From: a virus
DNA length: 22,499 nt
Direction: 5' to 3' (one strand)
Virus record (IMG/VR): IMGVR_UViG_3300025131_007988
Coordinates: 1-22,499 of that record
The stretch's first letter is position 1, and every line of letters begins with the position of its first letter. Of this stretch, positions 1 through 7,422 are shown piece after piece. A program made the position numbers and the translations under genes. The notes under the pieces were generated by a model. The model worked only from the letters and a program-made list of their open reading frames with translations, was not told where the DNA came from and ran no database searches.

Positions 1-321
1 TTCACAATACGAGTTGCGGCAAGACGTGTTGGTCTTATAAGCGAACAAAAAGCCTGGGAATTTAGAAATGTAATAAACAACTTTAGCGGCAATTTAACAT
101 TAGTAGGTGCTAATGTTGAACATACATTTCAGCATCAGGCCTCAGTAACTAATGATGATTTAGGTGGAGCTTCCACCGGAACAGATGCTTGGGATGTAGG
201 AATAACTGCATATTCAGCAACTAATGTTTTACGAATAACAATAACTGGCGAAGCAAACAAACGTATAAATTGGTCAATTGCAGTAGATTACGTTCAAATA
301 CCGTCGGACGTCACATTATAA
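1..321 (+). CDS. C-terminal part of a phage virion (tail or fibre-type) protein
   Basis: Frame 1 is open from the first base to a TAA at 319-321, giving about 106 residues with no start in the window, so the gene is truncated by the window edge. The protein is rich in Asn, Thr, Ala and Val, has alternating hydrophobic residues typical of beta-structure, and ends with a segment around ITITGEANKRINWSIAVDYV. This resembles the beta-rich C-termini of virion proteins in marine T4-like phages, but I cannot name the protein. Its stop codon lies inside the first of two TATAAATA late-promoter boxes. The coding frame is well supported; the structural role is inferred from composition and context. Confidence 0.6.
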   Translation, partial: FTIRVAARRVGLISEQKAWEFRNVINNFSGNLTLVGANVEHTFQHQASVTNDDLGGASTGTDAWDVGITAYSATNVLRITITGEANKRINWSIAVDYVQIPSDVTL

Positions 322-343
322 ATACTATTTTATAAATACTATT
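317..343 (+). promoter_or_regulatory. Tandem T4-type late promoters upstream of tmRNA
   Basis: TATAAATA occurs at 317-324 and again at 331-338 as part of a 13-base direct repeat (TATAAATACTATT at 317-329 and 331-343). This octamer is the known late-promoter element of T4-like phages, recognised by the gp55-type sigma factor. Initiation about six bases after the second box would fall near 344, where the predicted acceptor piece of the tmRNA begins. Promoter activity is inferred from the motif and its position. Confidence 0.65.
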
Positions 344-414
344 GTTGTTTAAGACTCTATGTTGAAAGCGACTGGACATGGGTGCGATTCCCATCACCTC
401 CACCAAAGGATTAT

Positions 415-498
415 ATGGATAAAGTATTAACATGGTTTTTTACTCTGACAATATTAGGAATGGGTATAGCATGGTTTTATCTTAATTATAACATGTAA
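415..498 (+). CDS. Membrane micro-ORF in the tmRNA intervening segment
   Basis: A 27-codon ORF (MDKVLTWFFTLTILG..., ending in FYLNYNM) fills most of the 102-base segment between the CCA end of the tmRNA acceptor piece (405) and the start of the coding piece (508). AAAGGA at 405-410 is a plausible ribosome-binding site four bases before the ATG, and its first base is the terminal A of the CCA. The peptide is one hydrophobic segment with aromatic residues, so it would be a small membrane protein. This segment is normally excised from two-piece tmRNA and is not known to code. Expression is unproven; a chance ORF is possible. Confidence 0.45.
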   Translation: MDKVLTWFFTLTILGMGIAWFYLNYNM

Positions 499-567
499 TT
501 CTTTGATGGGGGTGAAATAGATTTCGACACCGTGGGAAGCAAAGACGAGACGACATTAAACTTAATC

Positions 568-615
568 GCAAATAATAACGATTATACATCTGCACAGGTT
601 ATGCTTGCCGCATAG
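568..615 (+). other. tmRNA proteolysis-tag reading frame
   Basis: From the resume codon GCA at 568 the frame encodes ANNNDYTSAQVMLAA, followed by TAG at 613-615. With the alanine carried by the tmRNA, the full tag is AANNNDYTSAQVMLAA. The Ala-Asn-rich start and the Leu-Ala-Ala end are typical of SsrA tags. The LAA end is the signal bound by ClpX, and a ClpX is encoded about 5.6 kb downstream in this window. Confidence 0.88.
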
Positions 616-708
616 TCAGTAGCCGAGTTAGAGGATTGTCCTCCGGGGGATCACTTGGGAACAGAAGAATCCCTCCATTACACACAGACACACATAAAGG
701 AGAAAATT

Positions 709-939
709 ATGTCTAGTAATCCATTCGAACTTAGGTTCAAATTACTTGAAATGGCCCAAGGCTATCTTCAAGAACAAACAGCAAGACAAGAGCAATTTGT
801 TACGGATGCTTGGTCTCTAGCAATAGATAACGGTACCGCAACTATGGAGTTTTGGAAAGAACTTCAGCCAAAGTCATATAGCATTGATGATATTAAGACT
901 AAGGCCACTGAGCTCTACGAATTTGTAGAGAAGAAGTAG
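709..939 (+). CDS. Small conserved-type phage protein, function unknown
   Basis: This encodes 76 residues beginning MSSNPFELRFKLLEMAQGYL. I chose the ATG at 709 because AAAGGAG at 696-702 is well placed before it; an upstream in-frame ATG at 655 lies inside the tmRNA coding piece and is rejected. The product is mostly predicted helix and ends in a charged segment (TELYEFVEKK). It lies directly after the tmRNA and may share its late transcript. It has the look of a short phage protein family seen in marine T4-like phages, but I know no function for it. Confidence 0.8.
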   Translation: MSSNPFELRFKLLEMAQGYLQEQTARQEQFVTDAWSLAIDNGTATMEFWKELQPKSYSIDDIKTKATELYEFVEKK

Positions 940-951
940 GTAACTTTAAAC

Positions 952-980
952 GGGAGTTATATGTGAAAACAATAACTCCC
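952..980 (+). terminator. Perfect 9-bp hairpin after the 709 gene
   Basis: GGGAGTTAT (952-960) and ATAACTCCC (972-980) form a perfect stem with an 11-base loop, 12 bases after the stop codon at 939. No T-run follows, so it may act as an RNA-stabilising 3' end or a weak terminator rather than a classical intrinsic terminator. The rest of the gap to 1034 is AT-rich with nothing else recognisable. Confidence 0.5.
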
Positions 981-1033
981 TCAATAAAAATAGGTATTAC
1001 ATATACTCTATTAAATCTAACAAAATAAGAAAT

Positions 1034-1318
1034 ATGATAGGTATAACCTATCAAAGGTTAGATGAATTGGACCCGTATTTTATACGAATAAAAATTGTAT
1101 ATGATTTACAAAAACCTATTGTTAAAGCCGTTATGGAATGGAAAAACAGTTTCACTTTCGCCAAGACGTCTTTAACTTTGAAAGATTTAAAATTTCGTTT
1201 ATCTAACGCAGACAATATAGCCGAAAATAAAGAAGAATATTTAAAAGCAATAAATGCTGTTGAAAAAAGCATTAAAGGAATAGATGCTGTTAAAAAAAGC
1301 ATTTATGCAAAAACATAA
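1034..1318 (+). CDS. Small basic protein, function unknown
   Basis: A 94-residue ORF rich in Lys, Ile and Ala. The second half is predicted helical and has a near-repeat (AINAVEKSIKGIDAVKKSI), in which AVEKSI and AVKKSI are spaced ten residues apart. No clear ribosome-binding site precedes the ATG, so the start is uncertain; a later start is possible. It sits alone between the 952-980 hairpin and an AT-rich spacer. An opposite-strand ORF covers the same region, but this strand fits the orientation of all neighbours. I do not recognise a family. Confidence 0.5.
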   Translation: MIGITYQRLDELDPYFIRIKIVYDLQKPIVKAVMEWKNSFTFAKTSLTLKDLKFRLSNADNIAENKEEYLKAINAVEKSIKGIDAVKKSIYAKT

Positions 1319-1449
1319 GAAAACCAGTCATTATAGTATCTTATAATACAAAAAATACGTTAAAATACACCAAAACAAGCAAAAAATACTAAAAAATTCA
1401 CTAAATATATGACAGCAATTTTTACAATTGCTTTAAAGGAGATTATTAA
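1319..1449 (+). promoter_or_regulatory. AT-rich spacer with a hairpin before the 1450 gene
   Basis: This 131-base gap is very AT-rich. AGCAATT (1414-1420) and AATTGCT (1426-1432) form a 7-bp hairpin with a five-base loop just before the ribosome-binding site AAAGGAG (1435-1441). The hairpin could end the upstream transcript or affect translation of the next gene. A TATAAT at 1342-1347 has no convincing -35 partner, so I do not call a promoter. Confidence 0.3.
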
Positions 1450-1677
1450 ATGGATATTATTAAAAATATCGCTATATGGGTAAGAGGCCTCACTGAAATA
1501 GGACTCTCACTTGTAATGCTAGGCGTTGTATTTCAAATTATTTTTGGAGCAAATGTAGTGTTCCTTCCTTTTGACATTCTAGGTAACGTAGTTAGCTTCG
1601 TAAAAGCATTAGGTGGAGAAGGACTTGTAGGCTTGATTGCTCTTTGGATTCTTTGGGGAATCTACGACAAAAAGTAA
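1450..1677 (+). CDS. Small two-helix membrane protein, function unknown
   Basis: This encodes 75 residues with a good ribosome-binding site (AAAGGAG at 1435-1441). Two hydrophobic segments are visible, about residues 15-40 and 57-71, separated by a Gly-containing region (VKALGGEGLVG), with charged residues at the C-terminus (YDKK). It precedes the SleB-like lysin gene, so a role in lysis or envelope interaction is possible. However, a separate gene at 14393 is the better holin candidate. The start and frame are well supported; the function is unknown. Confidence 0.75.
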   Translation: MDIIKNIAIWVRGLTEIGLSLVMLGVVFQIIFGANVVFLPFDILGNVVSFVKALGGEGLVGLIALWILWGIYDKK

Positions 1678-1695
1678 CGAGTAATTCTATTAAAT

Positions 1696-1735
1696 AATCC
1701 CAGTCTTTATTCATGTATGATCCTAGACTGGGATT
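1696..1735 (+). terminator. 11-bp hairpin after the 1450 gene
   Basis: AATCCCAGTCT (1696-1706) and AGACTGGGATT (1725-1735) are perfect complements around an 18-base loop, just after the stop at 1677. No T-run follows beyond ATTTG. It is most likely a transcript 3' end or terminator separating the membrane protein from the lysin gene. Confidence 0.5.
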
Positions 1736-1799
1736 TGCCGTACTTGCTAAAGGAAACTTTATGCGGAACAAATCAAATTAAAAAATTTTGGAGAAATGA

Positions 1800-2447
1800 A
1801 TGAGTATTAAAACTTTAATACTAAGTGCCTTATCTTGTATCTTTTTTACAACAACTGCAACAGCAATTAAAATTGTTGTTAACAGTGATACCGGGAAACA
1901 TAATTATCCCTCAATAAGTGATGTAAAGAAACGCATTCAAAAACATACAGAACCTAAATACAGAAATACATTTATGGTTTTTTCTAGCAGTGAACTCAAG
2001 TGTCTTGCTATGAACATTTACCACGAAGCTCGAAACGAAAGTTTATCTGGAAAAATCGGTGTTATGTTGGTTACCATGAATAGAGTTGCAGATGAAAGAT
2101 TTCCTGGATCTATTTGTCAAGTGGTACACCAAGGTAAACACTATTACCACAAAACTCTTAAAAAGAAACTTCCTAGTAAAGATCGATGCCAGTTTAGTTG
2201 GTATTGTGATGGCTTGTCTGATATACCAAAAAATAGAAAGGCATGGGTTTATTCACAAGCCTTGGCAGAATATTTTCTAAAAAGATCCATGTTGTTTATT
2301 GACTTTACAGAAGGGGCAACCCATTACCATGCAAATTATATAGATTTACCCAGATGGGCAAAAAATAAAAAATTTATAAAAACGGTAAGAATCGATACTC
2401 ATTTATTTTATAGATGGGAAAATGGCAGTCTGGTAGCATTGAAATAA
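1800..2447 (+). CDS. Exported SleB-family cell-wall hydrolase (putative endolysin)
   Basis: The product is 215 residues. Residues 1-22 form a signal peptide (Lys, then a hydrophobic stretch, ending TATA). Residues about 65-213 match the Hydrolase_2/SleB family: the core has LAMNIYHEARNES with the likely catalytic Glu76, the VTMNRV segment, and the QFSWYCDG block at 131-138. Family members cleave peptidoglycan. The signal peptide suggests Sec-dependent export to the periplasm rather than release only through a holin pore. The ATG at 1800 follows a GGAGA site; an ATG four bases upstream stops after four codons. Enzyme class is confident; the lysis role is inferred from phage context. Confidence 0.85.
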   Translation: MSIKTLILSALSCIFFTTTATAIKIVVNSDTGKHNYPSISDVKKRIQKHTEPKYRNTFMVFSSSELKCLAMNIYHEARNESLSGKIGVMLVTMNRVADERFPGSICQVVHQGKHYYHKTLKKKLPSKDRCQFSWYCDGLSDIPKNRKAWVYSQALAEYFLKRSMLFIDFTEGATHYHANYIDLPRWAKNKKFIKTVRIDTHLFYRWENGSLVALK

Positions 2448-2474
2448 ATATTACTATACATTAGAGGAGGATTT

Positions 2475-2675
2475 ATGGCTTACGATAGAGCATGGTTAGA
2501 ACAGTGGTGTTCAGAATATAACTTTACTGATAATGGAACAGCATCTAATGATATCTTCAAGCAAGTAGTTGGCCGCATACCAGATCATAAAACAACATTT
2601 GGTCCCACAGAAAGTGGCGGGTATTATATTAAACTTGAAGGTTCAAATATAGATGAAACTTTTGAGATTAGCTAA
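2475..2675 (+). CDS. Small hypothetical protein
   Basis: A 66-residue protein with a strong ribosome-binding site (AGGAGG at 2463-2468). It is acidic and aromatic (MAYDRAWLEQWCSEYNF...) and ends with a predicted beta-like segment (GGYYIKLEG...). The stop overlaps the next start as TAATG (2673-2677), so the two genes are probably translationally coupled. I recognise no family. Confidence 0.75.
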   Translation: MAYDRAWLEQWCSEYNFTDNGTASNDIFKQVVGRIPDHKTTFGPTESGGYYIKLEGSNIDETFEIS

Positions 2676-3361
2676 TGCTGATAAATGAAATTACAAAGTT
2701 GCCACCATTACAGAAATATAAAGACGCATTACTATCAGTAAAAAACGGAATTGTTGGTTACAAATTGACTCCCGAAAAACTAGGAGCAATATTGCAAGGA
2801 CCATTAGAAGATTTTGCTATCGATGTAGAAGTTACAAGAACTGAAAATTTAAAACCAGGTGAACAAAATTTAAATGCTTTCTACAGTCAGGATATAGATA
2901 AAGATAAAGATGATCCTAATGCACCAGTTGAATTAGAACTTTTGTTTAGCAATAAAGAAAAAAAGATTATTCTACTCGACGACGGCTTTGATGAATACGT
3001 AAAAAAAATATTAGATAGTTTAGGTCACGAATTAATACATAGAGGTCAAGCACGAAAGCGAAGGTATAAACAACAACGAGGATATAAAGGTCCAGGTAAA
3101 GACAAAGCAGAAAGGAGATATTTAGGACACCCAGATGAACTAGAAGCTCATGCTTATAACATAGCACAAGAATTATTACACAAGCATGACAAGGACACAA
3201 TTATAGATGCTTTTAGAAAAGGTGATCTAAATATATTAAAAGATAGCCCAAATTGGCAGGCATACTTGTATAGTTTTGAAACTAGCGACGATCCAATTGT
3301 TAGAAAGTTAATTAAATTTATCTTTAAATATATAAATAAATTAGATAAAAGGACCAAATAA
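2675..3361 (+). CDS. Zincin-like metalloprotease (HExxH)
   Basis: The 228-residue product has LGHELIHRGQ at about 117-126, giving the zinc-binding HELIH motif with ligands His118 and His122 and catalytic Glu119. A downstream acidic motif HPDELEAHA (152-160) is a plausible source of the third ligand, as in other zincin families. The region between is very basic (RKRRYKQQRGYK). There is no signal peptide, so it acts in the cytoplasm or is packaged. It could be a prohead or host-protein protease; that is a guess. Its 3' end contains a TATAAATA box (3331-3338) ahead of the next gene. Confidence 0.75.
   Translation: MLINEITKLPPLQKYKDALLSVKNGIVGYKLTPEKLGAILQGPLEDFAIDVEVTRTENLKPGEQNLNAFYSQDIDKDKDDPNAPVELELLFSNKEKKIILLDDGFDEYVKKILDSLGHELIHRGQARKRRYKQQRGYKGPGKDKAERRYLGHPDELEAHAYNIAQELLHKHDKDTIIDAFRKGDLNILKDSPNWQAYLYSFETSDDPIVRKLIKFIFKYINKLDKRTK
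3331..3338 (+). promoter_or_regulatory. Putative late promoter (TATAAATA)
   Basis: An exact TATAAATA lies in the 3' end of the protease gene, 24 bases before the GTG start at 3363. The position suits late expression of the SNase-like gene and the virion gene beyond it. In such AT-rich DNA one octamer match could be chance. Confidence 0.35.
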
Positions 3362-3362
3362 C

Positions 3363-3719
3363 GTGTATGAATATAATGCAAAATTAAGAAAAGTAATTGA
3401 CGGGGATACTATTGATGCAGACATAGACCTCGGATTTCAAACTTTTGTAAAACAACGAATAAAATTATATGGCGTTGATACACCTCAATCAAGATCTAAA
3501 GTTCCAACAGAAAAAGACGAAGGCATAAAAGCAAAAAATAAATTAATAGAATTATTACCAAGAGATTTTAAAGTACGAACAGTATTAAATAAACGAGGAA
3601 AATTTGGAAGAGTTCTCGGACATGTTTATGCCGTTGACCTAGACGGAAAAGAAGTAAACGTAAATGAAACAATGATAAAAGAAGGATATGCAACAAAGTA
3701 TTTTACAGAAAAAGAATAA
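3363..3719 (+). CDS. Staphylococcal nuclease-like (SNase) protein
   Basis: The 118-residue product spans most of an SNase domain: KVIDGDTIDADID (residues 10-22), QRIKLYGVDTP (31-41), and KFGRVLGHVY (80-89), with metal-site Asp15 and Asp39 and Arg83 (the Arg87 equivalent). At the position of the catalytic Glu after DTP there is Gln42, and the Arg35 equivalent appears to be Lys34, so activity may be altered. The start is GTG, one base after the previous stop; the nearby ATG at 3367 is out of frame. There is no signal peptide. SNase-like nucleases are common in phages, where they may degrade host nucleic acid. Confidence 0.82.
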   Translation: MYEYNAKLRKVIDGDTIDADIDLGFQTFVKQRIKLYGVDTPQSRSKVPTEKDEGIKAKNKLIELLPRDFKVRTVLNKRGKFGRVLGHVYAVDLDGKEVNVNETMIKEGYATKYFTEKE

Positions 3720-3722
3720 ATA
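3715..3722 (+). promoter_or_regulatory. Possible late promoter, one mismatch (AATAAATA)
   Basis: AATAAATA, followed by C, lies 23 bases before the virion gene start at 3746 and overlaps the SNase stop codon. It differs from TATAAATA at the first base. Position relative to a structural gene is right for a late promoter; the motif alone is weak. Confidence 0.3.
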
Positions 3723-3745
3723 CATAAAAGCATTGGAGTATTATA

Positions 3746-4681
3746 ATGGCAGAAGAATTTGTTAGTCAGGGACAAGTAACAGGAGTAACCCCTGCAGAAG
3801 TAGTAATTAACTACATTAAAGTAGAAACAATTAGTTCTCAAGCAAAATTTGTGTTTGATGGTTTTCTAAACGGTAGGCAACCAAACATGACAGTTCAACG
3901 AGGATCAACATATTATTTTGATCAATCTGATTCAACTAATACAGGCAATACATTAGCATTATTCACCGCAGCCGATGGCACAGGTGCATATACTACTGGT
4001 GTAACTGCTGGTACAGAAATAAAATGGGTAGTTGCCGCAGATGCTCCTTCAACATTATATTATTCAAAAGCCGGTGTTACTTCCGCACTCCAGGGAGGTA
4101 CCATTTCATGCGTAGATGCTCCACCATCTTATGCCGGTGATGCAGGAAAATCTTATGCAGTAACCATAGATTGTTCAGGTAACGTAGCCAATAATGATGG
4201 AACAATATGTCCTGAAAGTTTAGCAACAGCCCAAGCAAGCGTAACAATCAATGACGCCGCAGGTTATGGAAGGCTTGAAAAAGGTAATATGCGATGGGGT
4301 GCAATACTTGAAGTATTAAGCGAACGAGAAAATCCCAATTCTGTAACTTGGGCAGGAGTAGATGCTAATAATGTACGAGATGGTGGTAACACAGGCAATT
4401 TTACAAAAGTTAGGTTCACAGTAAATTATCCAACGAATTGGACACCAACTACATATTTAGATGCTTCCGGGGCAGTAACAACTACACTAGTTAATTCACC
4501 CGACACCGCTATTAAACGAATATTAGCAAGCCCTTTATCTAATATATTGACACATAATCGATCATTAGGATCTGTTGATCCAACCGGCGATGATCAAAAA
4601 GATCATGATGGTGTAATAGCACCGGCAATGTTTGCTTCTTTCGGAGCCGCCGTAGGAAAAGTAACAGTGACATCGTTATAA
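3746..4681 (+). CDS. Phage virion structural protein
   Basis: The product is 311 residues, beta-rich, with low Lys and high Thr, Ala, Gly and Asn, typical of virion proteins. Residues about 38-108 form a beta-domain of the type repeated in marine phage tail and fibre proteins: FVFDGFLNGRQPNMTV, then RGSTYYFDQSDSTNTGN, then DAPSTLYYSKAG. The C-terminal half contains WGAILEVLSERENPNSVTW. A GGAG site precedes the ATG and an AATAAATA box lies just upstream. The exact location in the particle cannot be told from sequence. Confidence 0.65.
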   Translation: MAEEFVSQGQVTGVTPAEVVINYIKVETISSQAKFVFDGFLNGRQPNMTVQRGSTYYFDQSDSTNTGNTLALFTAADGTGAYTTGVTAGTEIKWVVAADAPSTLYYSKAGVTSALQGGTISCVDAPPSYAGDAGKSYAVTIDCSGNVANNDGTICPESLATAQASVTINDAAGYGRLEKGNMRWGAILEVLSERENPNSVTWAGVDANNVRDGGNTGNFTKVRFTVNYPTNWTPTTYLDASGAVTTTLVNSPDTAIKRILASPLSNILTHNRSLGSVDPTGDDQKDHDGVIAPAMFASFGAAVGKVTVTSL

Positions 4682-4685
4682 CTGA

Positions 4686-6164
4686 ATGATATTTGCTCTC
4701 TTCGTTTTATTCACCGCACTTTGTATTTCAGCAACAGCCGCGTATTATTCTATCGTAGGCTTAATGGCCATCTTCAGTGGCGCAATGGTTTCTATTGCAG
4801 TAATGGGTACAGTATTAGAAGTTGGTAAACTTGTTACAGCAAGTTGGCTCTACCAATTTTGGCCTAGAATTCCTAAATTAATAAGATCATACCTTACAAT
4901 ATCTGTTGTTATATTAATGCTCATAACTTCCATGGGTATTTTTGGTTACCTCTCAAAAGCACACCTACAACAAAATGCAATGTCTGAAGAAGAGGTTGCA
5001 CAAATCGAAGTATATGCAGAAAAATTAACAAGATCAAATGCAAAAATACAACGATGGAATGACGACATTGGCCGGCTTAATAGAGGTGAAAATGTTCGGG
5101 TAGACCTTCTTATTAAGAACGAACAAGAACAATTAAACATTATATACGATAGAATTAAAGACAAAAAAGCACAATTAAAAGTAATAGCCGATGAACAAAT
5201 TGCGGTACAAGAAAGTAAATTAACAGAATATGCAGAACGTACTAAAAATGATTTGGCTTTATTACAAGAACGACCAGATGGTAAAGTTGACGAAGAAACA
5301 GGTAAAACAGAAAAAGAAATAGCAATAGACAAAGTACGTAAAAGAGATAGAGGCGTTTCGTGGGTTGCACGAGATAAAATGAGAAAAGTTAGTGAGCAAT
5401 TACGTAACGATTATGACAAAATAGATAAAGAGTATGCACCTCAGATAAAAACTGTTAACACACGAATACAAGAATTACGACAGCAAGCACAATTAAAAAC
5501 AGAAGATATTGATACAAAAATTATACAACTTGAAGGATTTATAGAATCAGAACAAACTGTTGCAGATAATGCAAGGGTTACGAAATTACAACATGAAAGC
5601 AAGTATAGAGAAATAGAAGTTGATGTTGGGCCTGTAAAATATATTGCTGATATGATTTACGGCGATGATGCTAGAACAATGCTCGACTCTGCTGTTAGAG
5701 CTGTTATAATAACACTTATATTTGTTTTTGATCCACTAGCCGTATTACTTGTTGTTGCAGGTAATATGACTATAGTTTGGGCAAGAGGACGAAAAGGATA
5801 TATGTTAGTTCCTGTTAAATCCGAGGAAGAAGAAGATCTAGGATTAGAAACAGAATTATCTGTTCCTGAACCCGATAATATTTATGATACAACATTGCCT
5901 ACATCCGAAATAGATAATGACAATGATATAGAAGAAACTGAAGAAGAAACTCTTGAGCAGAAAATGCTTGAAAAAATAAAAATTAAAGAAAATGTTGAGC
6001 CCCAAGAAGATATTGGGCCTGAAAAAGACATTAATGAAATAAAAGAAGTATTAGAAAAAGCAGATGAAAGAACGTTAAAAGAAGTATACAATGAAATGGT
6101 TAGTACTAATAAGAGGAAAACTGGGTTACGAGGACTTCAAGCCTGGTTAGGCTCTTCAAAATAG
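4686..6164 (+). CDS. Large membrane protein with long coiled coil
   Basis: The product is 492 residues. Three hydrophobic segments occur in the first ~92 residues, a long charged helical region rich in Glu, Lys and Gln (about 98-310) looks like a coiled coil, a further hydrophobic segment lies at about 333-362, and the tail from about 375 is very acidic. This layout recalls DUF4407-type membrane proteins, but I cannot confirm membership. It follows the virion gene by four bases. It could be an envelope-anchored scaffold or an injected protein; no enzyme motif is visible. Confidence 0.7.
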   Translation: MIFALFVLFTALCISATAAYYSIVGLMAIFSGAMVSIAVMGTVLEVGKLVTASWLYQFWPRIPKLIRSYLTISVVILMLITSMGIFGYLSKAHLQQNAMSEEEVAQIEVYAEKLTRSNAKIQRWNDDIGRLNRGENVRVDLLIKNEQEQLNIIYDRIKDKKAQLKVIADEQIAVQESKLTEYAERTKNDLALLQERPDGKVDEETGKTEKEIAIDKVRKRDRGVSWVARDKMRKVSEQLRNDYDKIDKEYAPQIKTVNTRIQELRQQAQLKTEDIDTKIIQLEGFIESEQTVADNARVTKLQHESKYREIEVDVGPVKYIADMIYGDDARTMLDSAVRAVIITLIFVFDPLAVLLVVAGNMTIVWARGRKGYMLVPVKSEEEEDLGLETELSVPEPDNIYDTTLPTSEIDNDNDIEETEEETLEQKMLEKIKIKENVEPQEDIGPEKDINEIKEVLEKADERTLKEVYNEMVSTNKRKTGLRGLQAWLGSSK

Positions 6165-6177
6165 TAATGTAATCTAT

Positions 6178-7422
6178 ATGAATGAACTTCAAATTATGAA
6201 TTGCCATTTTTGTGGTAAACACAAAGACGAAGTATCAAAACTTATCCAAGGCGAACATGCATACATTTGTGATAGATGCATTCATCTTTGTTATGAAATA
6301 ATACAAGAAGAAGCCGCAAAAATTGATAACTATGAAATATTCACACCTAGAGAAATCTATAATCACTTAGAACAATATGTTATTGGACAAGAAGCCGCAA
6401 AAAAAGTTCTGAGTGTCGCTGTTTATAACCACTATAAACGATTAAATGCCCATATCAATGATATTGAAATTGACAAAAGTAATGTATTATTTTTGGGTCC
6501 GAGTGGATCTGGAAAAACATTATTAGCCAAATCTATAGCAAAATTATTAGATGTACCGTTTGCCATTGCAGATGCAACAACTGTAACTGAATCAGGATAT
6601 GTTGGTGACGATGTAGAAAATGTTATTACTAGATTATTAATATCTGCTGATGGAAATATAGACAGAGCAGAAATGGGTATTATATATATTGATGAAATAG
6701 ATAAAAAAAGTAGAAAAACAGAATCTGCAAGTATCACTCGTGACGTGTCAGGTGAAGGTGTCCAACAAGCACTACTTAAAATGATAGAAGGATATGAATG
6801 CAAAATTCCTCCTCAAGGGGGACGTAAACATCCAAGCCAAGATCTTGTTTCTGTAGATACTACTAATATTTTGTTTATTCTTGGCGGAGCATTTATAGGT
6901 TTGGATAAAATAATCAAAAAACGCCTTAAGAAAGGATCTTCTATTGGGTTTGGTGCTAATTTATCTGATGATAAAAAACCTGAAAATTTACTACAATTTG
7001 TAGAACCAGAAGATCTTGTTATATATGGATTAATACCTGAATTTGTAGGTAGAATACCAATTATATCACATTTAGAAGAATTAACAAAAGGCGACCTTGT
7101 TAATATTTTATTAGATGTAGATAATTCATTAGTAAAGCAATATCAACGATTATTTAAAATGGATGATATTGGCTTAGAAATTACCGGAGATGCATGTCAA
7201 GAAATAGCTAAAAAATGTATTAATAAAAAAGTAGGAGCAAGAGGACTTAATTCTGCAATAGAAGAATTATTACTAGAACTACAATTTATACTACCCGAGC
7301 TTAGAGAAGAAGGTGTAGAAAAAATTGTTATAAATGAAAAATGTGTTTCAGAAAACACAAAACCAATATTTGTCTTTAAAGGAGAAAAAATTAATGAGAA
7401 ACCAACATCCACGGAAATATAA
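6178..7422 (+). CDS. clpX: ClpX, unfoldase of the ClpXP protease
   Basis: ClpX unfolds tagged proteins with ATP and feeds them to ClpP. The 414-residue product (E. coli ClpX is 424) is full length: zinc-binding domain with Cys9, Cys12, Cys31, Cys34; Walker A GPSGSGKT (107-114); pore-1 loop GYVG (140-143); Walker B IIYIDEID (168-175); RKH loop Arg216-Lys217-His218; arginine finger Arg292 in EFVGRIP; sensor-2 GAR (353-355). The ClpP-docking loop tripeptide IGF is present at 256-258, so docking to a host ClpP is expected. The RKH and pore loops that bind SsrA tags are intact, and a tmRNA with an LAA tag is encoded at 343-690. Its 3' end overlaps infC by 29 bases. No clear ribosome-binding site is seen; the ATG at 6196 is an alternative. 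Confidence 0.96.
   Translation: MNELQIMNCHFCGKHKDEVSKLIQGEHAYICDRCIHLCYEIIQEEAAKIDNYEIFTPREIYNHLEQYVIGQEAAKKVLSVAVYNHYKRLNAHINDIEIDKSNVLFLGPSGSGKTLLAKSIAKLLDVPFAIADATTVTESGYVGDDVENVITRLLISADGNIDRAEMGIIYIDEIDKKSRKTESASITRDVSGEGVQQALLKMIEGYECKIPPQGGRKHPSQDLVSVDTTNILFILGGAFIGLDKIIKKRLKKGSSIGFGANLSDDKKPENLLQFVEPEDLVIYGLIPEFVGRIPIISHLEELTKGDLVNILLDVDNSLVKQYQRLFKMDDIGLEITGDACQEIAKKCINKKVGARGLNSAIEELLLELQFILPELREEGVEKIVINEKCVSENTKPIFVFKGEKINEKPTSTEI

Larger units (their letters stand above)
343..690 (+). ncRNA. ssrA: Circularly permuted two-piece tmRNA
   Basis: tmRNA rescues stalled ribosomes and adds a degradation tag. The gene order is permuted as in alphaproteobacteria: the acceptor piece comes first and the coding piece second. 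The acceptor piece (about 343-405) has a T arm at 378-394 (stem ATGGG/CCCAT, loop TGCGATT), the acceptor strand CACCTCC at 395-401, and an encoded CCA at 403-405. The coding piece starts at 508 with GGGGGTG, which pairs with CACCTCC and leaves a G-U at the third pair, the alanine identity determinant. It then has the tmRNA-like AGATTTCGACACC. A long-range helix can form between 343-350 and 548-555. After the tag (568-615) there is a hairpin at 631-643 and a second stem, 645-651 with 669-675. The 5' and 3' ends are approximate; the identity is secure. Confidence 0.93.

Noticed and set aside
655-708. Upstream in-frame extension of the 709 gene
   Set aside because: It lies in the 3' part of the tmRNA coding piece and has no ribosome-binding site, while AAAGGAG fits the ATG at 709.
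1051-1302. Opposite-strand ORF of 83 codons
   Set aside because: It mirrors the 1034 gene, and every other supported gene is on the + strand; its product is low-complexity hydrophobic.
1342-1347. TATAAT as a promoter -10
   Set aside because: No -35-like sequence occurs 16-18 bases upstream; AT-rich DNA gives such matches by chance.
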